Under the pieces are notes generated by a model. The model saw only the letters and a list, made by a program, of their open reading frames with translations. It was not told the DNA's origin and did not search any database. Shown here one piece after another: positions 57,605 through 61,210 of a stretch of DNA of 61,210 nt (its first letter is position 1; each line of letters starts with the position of its first letter). The position numbers and the translations under genes are program-made. Location: the IMG/VR virus record IMGVR_UViG_3300037247_000367, positions 1 to 61,210 of that record. One strand, given 5' to 3'. The DNA comes from a virus.

Positions 57605-58075
57605 ATGAAAACGAAAATCTTAATATTAAGTGTAAGTATGATTTTATTAACCATAATTGGTTGTACAAAAAGAAAAGGCTGTACAAGTACGTGGGCAGAT
57701 AATTATGATTCGCAGGCAGAAACCAATGATGGGTCTTGCTATAAATATGCTTGTACAAGCCCAGATGCAACAAATTATTGGGTAAAGGCAACAGATGATT
57801 GTTGTTGTAAATATGATGTACAATATCTTTTGTCTTGTTCAAGTTGCGATATAACTTATGAAAATAGTAGCGGGGGAGTTTCACAGCAAGGTAATGTAGG
57901 CAGTTCATGGTCATACTCTTTTACCGGAAATACAGGAGATTTCGTTTATATATCCGCACAAAATCAGAATGATTATGGTAGCATAACCGTTACAATAAAG
58001 CGTGGGAATACTGTTTATAAGACATCTACAAGTTCAGGGGCTTATGTTATTGCTACGGCAAGTGGGTCTATTTAA
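57605..58075 (+). CDS. Cys-rich lipoprotein, 156 aa
   Basis: MKTKILILSVSMILLTIIGC is a good lipobox signal (I-I-G-C). Next GCTSTWADNYDSQAETNDGS is the A-D-N-Y-D...N-D-G-S-C motif repeated in many Bacteroidetes secreted proteins, then DDCCCKYD and SCSSCDI, and a Ser/Gly/Tyr-rich C-terminal beta domain. Host-like sequence suggests capture of a host gene. A receptor-masking (superinfection-blocking) role is plausible. Confidence 0.8.
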   Translation: MKTKILILSVSMILLTIIGCTKRKGCTSTWADNYDSQAETNDGSCYKYACTSPDATNYWVKATDDCCCKYDVQYLLSCSSCDITYENSSGGVSQQGNVGSSWSYSFTGNTGDFVYISAQNQNDYGSITVTIKRGNTVYKTSTSSGAYVIATASGSI

Positions 58076-58151
58076 TTTATATCTTCAATACATTTTAAAG
58101 AAGCAGCACCCAAAGTAAACAAAGAGGAATTTGACATTATTTTTGTTTGCA

Positions 58152-58171
58152 GAGACTTGCGTATTTTAGAT
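58152..58171. repeat. 20-bp inverted repeat, right copy
   Basis: GAGACTTGCGTATTTTAGAT, the exact reverse complement of 54830-54849. It lies 77 bases after the second lipoprotein stop. Confidence 0.9.
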
Positions 58172-58260
58172 ATTATTGTTAAAACTCTCCTCGAAATAAC
58201 AAAAACAATACCCTTATAACCCTTTAAAATCAACACATTTGCAAATTCTACTAAAAATAA

Positions 58261-58307
58261 GCAACATTTATGTTGCACGTTAAATATATATGCAACACTT
58301 TTGTTGC
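58261..58307. promoter_or_regulatory. Twin palindromic operator
   Basis: GCAACA-TTTA-TGTTGC (58261-58276) and GCAACA-CTTT-TGTTGC (58292-58307) are 16-bp palindromes 31 bp apart (three helical turns). The following sequence GTTAAATATATAT / GTTAATATTTAT is also repeated, so this is a direct duplication of palindrome plus AT-rich flank. It lies directly before the 58357 gene, as expected for a dimeric repressor acting on that promoter. Confidence 0.75.
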
Positions 58308-58324
58308 GTTAATATTTATAACGG

Positions 58325-58338
58325 CTGGGCGAACCCAG
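58325..58338 (+). promoter_or_regulatory. Leader hairpin CTGGG-CGAA-CCCAG
   Basis: A 5-bp GC-rich stem with a CGAA (GNRA-like) loop, 18 bases before the ATG at 58357. It may stabilise the mRNA or expose the start. Confidence 0.45.
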
Positions 58339-58356
58339 AAACCAAAACTTAGCATT

Positions 58357-58587
58357 ATGAAAACACAAACAGTTACGATTGGCAATTATTCGGTAGATAT
58401 TATTAAAGATGAGCATGGATACTACTTTAAAACAGCCGAAGGTGAAGATTGGTACGATGTATTAAAGGATGCAATAGTGGCTTGTAAGGCATCTATGAAG
58501 TACATTATATCGGGTAAATTTTACAAAGACATTGAGGCTGATAAAAGGTACGCCCAACAGGAAAGACACGCCTGTGGTAATTTTTAA
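58357..58587 (+). CDS. Small hypothetical protein under the twin operator, 76 aa
   Basis: Start at ATG 58357 (MKTQTVTIGNYSVDIIKDEH), well placed after the operator and hairpin; the upstream open frame would include the operator itself. Alpha/beta product with a GEDWYDVLKDAIVACKASMK helix and basic end. No DNA-binding motif recognised. Being the first gene after the control region, it may be an early regulator or host-takeover protein. Confidence 0.6.
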   Translation: MKTQTVTIGNYSVDIIKDEHGYYFKTAEGEDWYDVLKDAIVACKASMKYIISGKFYKDIEADKRYAQQERHACGNF

Positions 58588-58594
58588 GCATCCT

Positions 58595-58672
58595 GCGAGG
58601 GTTGCTAAGTCCCAAGCGGGGAAAGGGTTGTCAGGAATGACCTGTTAATCGGAGCAACACCGAGCAACCCGC
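58595..58672 (+). ncRNA. Structured RNA candidate 2 with alternative pairings
   Basis: GGGTTGCT (58599-58606) pairs perfectly with AGCAACCC (58663-58670), closing hairpins CCC-AAGC-GGG (58611-58620), GTCA-GGAA-TGAC (58630-58641) and CGG-AGCAACA-CCG (58650-58662). A second GGGTTG (58625-58630) and a second AGCAAC (58653-58658) allow the mutually exclusive pairings expected of an attenuator or riboswitch. It lies between the 58357 gene and a small HTH gene. No known class recognised. Confidence 0.6.
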
Positions 58673-58702
58673 TAAACCGATCAGAATCTTAAAACCAAAA
58701 AG

Positions 58703-58867
58703 ATGACATACAAAACAAAATTAAATAAGATGCTAAGGAAATCAGGCAGGAAACGAAATTGGATTGCTGACCAGCTTAACATGCACCGGATAACATTTTG
58801 GCGCAAGGTCAATTCCGACACTTTGTCAAATATGGAAAAGAGGAAGATAGAAGCACTATTAAAATAA
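58703..58867 (+). CDS. Small HTH protein, 54 aa
   Basis: RNWIADQLNMHRITFWRKVN (19-38) fits a helix-turn-helix with ITFWRKV as recognition helix. The protein (MTYKTKLNKMLRKSGRKRNW...) resembles phage Cro-type or small XRE regulators. It follows the structured RNA by 30 bases and may itself bind the twin operator; inference. Confidence 0.65.
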   Translation: MTYKTKLNKMLRKSGRKRNWIADQLNMHRITFWRKVNSDTLSNMEKRKIEALLK

Positions 58868-58892
58868 GGTACAAAAACCAAACCAAAACGCT

Positions 58893-59129
58893 ATGAAAAA
58901 AGAAACGCAAATAATTAGAGATGGGTTTACAGTGCGAAAAAAGAAAAAACGCAATATTAACTTCTCTTTTGAAATAGGGGGGTTAGATGCAAATTTAAAT
59001 AAGGATATGCTAAGAAATAAAAAATTAGTAATCGCCCTACAAGACGTGGCAGAAACATTGATGAAGCAATTAGATTGTGATGGGATTATATTAAACTCTA
59101 TTAAATTTCAAAGAATGTGGCAAAGATAA
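58893..59129 (+). CDS. Small basic hypothetical protein, 78 aa
   Basis: Lys-rich N-terminus (GFTVRKKKKRNINFSFEIGG), then helical DVAETLMKQLDCDGIILN. No family recognised. First of a run of small early-type genes. Confidence 0.5.
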   Translation: MKKETQIIRDGFTVRKKKKRNINFSFEIGGLDANLNKDMLRNKKLVIALQDVAETLMKQLDCDGIILNSIKFQRMWQR

Positions 59130-59153
59130 TTTAACCCCTCAAACCAATAAACC

Positions 59154-59291
59154 ATGAAAACAAAATGTGCAAGATGCGGAAAGCCCATGAAATATAATGG
59201 GGCTAAATGGTGGCTGCATGAAAAATGTAAAACCAAAGGCGAAATAAAAGTTGCTAAAAAACTAAACCAACGATTAAATCAAACACTATGA
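59154..59291 (+). CDS. Small zinc-finger-like protein, 45 aa
   Basis: MKTKCARCGKPMKYNGAKWW then HEKCK: C-x2-C ... H-x2-C, a likely zinc site, followed by a basic helix. ATGA overlap with the next gene. Confidence 0.55.
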   Translation: MKTKCARCGKPMKYNGAKWWLHEKCKTKGEIKVAKKLNQRLNQTL

Positions 59292-59473
59292 CACATTTAG
59301 ATTTACAGCCGAATGATAAGGTGATGTATCAGGACGGAGACGAAAAGGTACAAGCCACTGTCTTAAAAATTGACACTGATAAAGAATTGGTGTATTTCAA
59401 AGATTGGGAAGATTTTGAATGGGAAGAAAAGTTTGAAGACATACCAGAAGTAGTAAAAAGAATAATTAATTAA
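59288..59473 (+). CDS. Small acidic hypothetical protein, 61 aa
   Basis: LQPNDKVMYQDGDEKVQATV and KELVYFKDWEDFEWEEKFED look like a small SH3/Tudor-like beta barrel with an acidic tail. No family recognised. Confidence 0.5.
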   Translation: MTHLDLQPNDKVMYQDGDEKVQATVLKIDTDKELVYFKDWEDFEWEEKFEDIPEVVKRIIN

Positions 59474-59500
59474 CCCCCACTAAAAAAACAACTAAAGACA

Positions 59501-59959
59501 ATGGCACTAAAAAAAGAAACTCGAATCAAACAAGGTTGCGAAATGATTACAGAAATTCGTACTCCAAGAAATAACATTATTAGAATTGGCGATCCTGTTA
59601 AACGTATAGAATCAAAAGAAACTGGTTACGAATTTTTTGTAAGGGGATTTTTTATTGCCACAGACGGGGATTTGTGTATGTATAAAACGAATAGGTTAGG
59701 AAAATATTGGGGAAATAGCAACAGTGTCCGTAAATATAAAAGGGTAGCAGAATGCGATGAATCCCGCAATCTTTTAGACAATGTACTTGCTAAAGCATTA
59801 AAGGCAGAGACAGATCGGGATAAATGTATAGAGGCGTTGAAAGAAATAGCGAAAGGTGAAGGACGTTACGATATGGATAAATTGAAACATGCTGAAAATA
59901 CTATTGAGGACATGAAGCAAATAGCCAATGATATAATCAATCAACCCCTACGACAATGA
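59501..59959 (+). CDS. Hypothetical protein, 152 aa
   Basis: A beta-type N-terminal half (IRIGDPVKRIESKETGYEFF, CMYKTNRLGKYWG) and a helical C-terminal half (KALKAETDRDKCIEALKEIA). An in-frame ATG at 59543 (MITEIRT) is a possible alternative start. ATGA overlap with the next gene. Confidence 0.5.
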   Translation: MALKKETRIKQGCEMITEIRTPRNNIIRIGDPVKRIESKETGYEFFVRGFFIATDGDLCMYKTNRLGKYWGNSNSVRKYKRVAECDESRNLLDNVLAKALKAETDRDKCIEALKEIAKGEGRYDMDKLKHAENTIEDMKQIANDIINQPLRQ

Positions 59960-60219
59960 CTGATAAAGAACGAATAGGAATATTGGAGAAGGCAAAGATT
60001 AGAATTGATAAGAATGAGGATTGTTTTATTTGCCCCTCATTAGATCGTCTAATTAAATCTGATATATTTACTGATGTATTTAAAGTATTTCCCGAATTAA
60101 AAAAGTATAAGCCACTGGGTTGCCATTTACACGGTGCTTGGTTTGGCGGACAAGAGGGCAAATATATCCGCATCAAAGTATTAAACAACGTAATAGCCGA
60201 GATAAAAGCTAAACTATGA
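59956..60219 (+). CDS. Hypothetical protein, 87 aa
   Basis: Starts MTDKERIGILEKAKIRIDKN, with EDCFICPSL (Cys pair) and GCHLHGAWFGG (Cys-His pair), which could form a metal site. ATGA overlaps on both sides. Confidence 0.5.
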   Translation: MTDKERIGILEKAKIRIDKNEDCFICPSLDRLIKSDIFTDVFKVFPELKKYKPLGCHLHGAWFGGQEGKYIRIKVLNNVIAEIKAKL

Positions 60220-60437
60220 CTGATATAATAGATGCCGATATATTTGACAACAGAAACTACCAACCCCGTTACGAGGCAGAGGAATCGGACGAAATTGATT
60301 GCGAATGCGAAAACGGCTTAGACAGAGACGGAAATATTTGTTATTACTGCAACGGTGAGGGCGTAGTATCTGAAAGGGAATACAAACACACAAAGGAATT
60401 AGAGCAACAGGAATTTAACGTAAATTTAGAATTATGA
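60216..60437 (+). CDS. Small zinc-binding (DnaJ-knuckle-like) protein, 73 aa
   Basis: DCECENGLDRDGNICYYCNG has C-x-C and C-x2-C-x-G spacing like half of the DnaJ cysteine-rich repeat (C-x2-C-x-G-x-G). The rest is acidic. Coupled by ATGA overlaps. Confidence 0.55.
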   Translation: MTDIIDADIFDNRNYQPRYEAEESDEIDCECENGLDRDGNICYYCNGEGVVSEREYKHTKELEQQEFNVNLEL

Positions 60438-60853
60438 AAACACTTGAACTAAAACATTTAGCTCCTTATTTGCCGTATGATTTGCAGTTAATTGATAAAG
60501 AGGGGAATATTAGATATTTGAGAGCAAAAGCAGAAGGGTTTGAAGATATAAGTATTGATTATGTTGAATACTGGAAAGCAAAACCTATCCTGCGCCCTCT
60601 CTCCGACCTTATCAAGCAGCTTGAATATCGTGGAAAATTACATACATATAGCGAAATACTTGAAAAAATAAACTTAGAAGAAGTAGGCGGTTATGCTATG
60701 ATTGATTTTTCTTATTGGCTATCTTTAGCAAATACTAAAATTTTATCTGGTGGTTGTCCATATTGGATGATGGAAAAGTTCTTTGAATGGCATTTTGACG
60801 TATTTGGATTAATTCCAGCGGGTTTAGCAATAGACATCAATACAATAAAATGA
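60434..60853 (+). CDS. Conserved phage hypothetical protein, 139 aa
   Basis: ELKHLAPYLPYDLQLIDKEG and KPILRPLSDLIKQLEYRGKL followed by FFEWHFDVFGLIPAGLAIDI matches a protein frequently seen in Bacteroidetes phages and prophages (start L-K-x-L-A-P-Y-L-P-Y, end F-E-W-H-F-D-V-F-x-L-I-x-x-G-L-A). Function unknown. Confidence 0.7.
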   Translation: MKTLELKHLAPYLPYDLQLIDKEGNIRYLRAKAEGFEDISIDYVEYWKAKPILRPLSDLIKQLEYRGKLHTYSEILEKINLEEVGGYAMIDFSYWLSLANTKILSGGCPYWMMEKFFEWHFDVFGLIPAGLAIDINTIK

Positions 60854-60972
60854 AATTTACCCAACTATACAAAGAGATAGAAAGAATGGGAATACCGATC
60901 AATTCCCGCAACTTTCGGGTATTAATCGAAAATTATAAACTGAAACAAAAACTAATCTCACTATCAAAATGA
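60850..60972 (+). CDS. Very small basic protein, 40 aa
   Basis: Product MKFTQLYKEIERMGIPINSR... with ATGA overlaps to both the previous gene and the repeat gene. No family recognised. Confidence 0.5.
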   Translation: MKFTQLYKEIERMGIPINSRNFRVLIENYKLKQKLISLSK

Positions 60973-61210
60973 AAACAAAAAAGAGTTTTAAACTGACAGC
61001 CGAAACAAAAATTAATTTATTTGGCATTAAATTATTTCGCATTCAAGCAACCGTTTCTTTTGGAACAATTAAAAAAGGAGATTTAGGAGGATGGGTCTCT
61101 GGCGATGCGTGGGTCTCTGGCGATGCGTGGGTCTATGGCGATGCGGAGGTCTATGGCAATGCGAGGGTCTATGGCGATGCGAGGGTCTATGGCGATGCGA
61201 GGGTCTATGG
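60969..61210 (+). CDS. Hexapeptide-repeat beta-helix protein, N-terminal part (continues at base 1)
   Basis: The N-terminal 33 residues (starts MKTKKSFKLTAETKINLFGI) form the cap seen in many phage proteins of this type (KLFRIQAT...FGTIKKGDLGGWV), followed by the hexapeptide repeats. Joined with 1-537, the full protein has about 211 residues. The start overlaps the previous stop (ATGA). Confidence 0.85.
   Translation, partial: MKTKKSFKLTAETKINLFGIKLFRIQATVSFGTIKKGDLGGWVSGDAWVSGDAWVYGDAEVYGNARVYGDARVYGDARVY
61068..61193. repeat. Right copy of terminal direct repeat
   Basis: Identical to bases 1-126; the last 17 bases of the window continue the alignment with two mismatches. Confidence 0.95.
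61092..61210 (+). repeat. 18-bp tandem repeat, right-end portion
   Basis: Six complete units plus 11 bases of the hexapeptide-coding array. Unit 6 is D-type here and N-type in the left copy; the next unit starts with AGG here and TGG in the left copy. Confidence 0.9.

Noticed and set aside
54830-58171. Inverted 20-bp repeats as the terminal repeats of the IS1380 element
   Set aside because: The distance (3.3 kb) is about twice a normal IS1380 element and encloses unrelated genes, so simple IS ends are unlikely.
58072-58278. Minus-strand ORF of 68 codons before the twin operator
   Set aside because: It overlaps the operator and inverted repeat and has no recognisable features or promoter.
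1-61210. Use of an alternative genetic code
   Set aside because: TAA, TAG (for example the end of the gene at 12720-13049) and TGA all end convincing genes, and no gene is broken by recurrent in-frame stops.
1-61210. Temperate lifestyle
   Set aside because: No integrase, excisionase or full-length CI-type repressor was found; the small HTH proteins alone do not prove lysogeny, although the moron-like island keeps the question open.
1-61210. tRNA genes
   Set aside because: No intergenic stretch showed a GTTCRAN T-loop with matching acceptor and anticodon stems by eye; a tRNAscan run would settle it.

Overview
The window looks like a complete circular (or circularly permuted) tailed-phage genome of about 61.07 kb, opened inside one gene. 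Bases 1-126 recur exactly at 61068-61193, and the gene cut by the left end (1-537) continues from the gene that runs off the right end (60969-61210). The host is most likely a member of the Bacteroidetes. Good matches to the Bacteroidetes -7 box TAnnTTTG precede several genes, base composition is AT-rich, Shine-Dalgarno sequences are mostly absent, and one lipoprotein carries the Cys-rich ADNYD...DGSC motif common in that phylum. The standard code is used, with TAA, TAG and TGA all ending genes. Nearly all genes are on the + strand, many joined by ATGA or TAATG overlaps. I see no tRNA, integrase, reverse transcriptase or CRISPR array.

Layout. (1) 60969-61210 joined to 1-537: a hexapeptide-repeat (left-handed beta-helix type) protein. 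(2) 0.5-10.2 kb, replication and recombination: PD-(D/E)XK exonuclease, OB-like protein, phage replication initiator (Phg_2220_C type), DnaB-type helicase, SpoU/TrmH-type 2'-O-methyltransferase, a second repeat protein with 13 near-identical 24-bp units, NinB-like protein, two HNH proteins and a T5orf172 GIY-YIG protein. (3) 10.1-15.8 kb: terminase small and large subunits, small regulators, a cold-shock protein, and a probable tail-assembly chaperone pair joined by a -1 frameshift at a run of nine T. (4) 16.5-35.7 kb: about 19 kb (31 % of the genome) of glycan-type enzymes. There are nine glycosyltransferase-like proteins (including GT11, GT-D and DUF616 types), six methyltransferases, a sulfotransferase, a GDP-mannose 3,5-epimerase, an SDR, a split transketolase, a radical SAM enzyme and a DegT aminotransferase, with homing endonucleases between them. 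(5) 35.7-50.8 kb, virion genes in unusual order: tail completion, tail tip, tape measure, protease-scaffold, major capsid, possible tail tube, portal, connector, fibres. (6) A solo TnpB element, more fibre and lectin-like genes, then holin and M15 endolysin. (7) 54.8-58.2 kb: an accessory island bounded by a perfect 20-bp inverted repeat, holding the only minus-strand gene, an IS1380-type transposase, a probable stand-alone ncRNA with its own promoter and terminator, and two lipoproteins. (8) 58.2-61.0 kb: a putative control region (twin palindromic operator, structured RNA, small HTH protein) and small early-type genes.

How it may work. Early genes would replicate and recombine the DNA, TerS/TerL package it, and the late block builds a siphovirus-like virion. 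The sugar block sits inside the tail operon. It contains no recognisable flippase, polymerase, ligase or polyprenyl-phosphate transferase, and no obvious membrane-anchored glycosyltransferase. My inference is that it makes and attaches methylated, possibly sulfated, unusual sugars in the cytoplasm, most simply to virion proteins, rather than building a complete surface polysaccharide. That is the most interesting system here. Three structured RNA candidates, the frameshift site and the inverted-repeat island are the other main leads. All domain calls come from reading motifs by eye; no database search was run.
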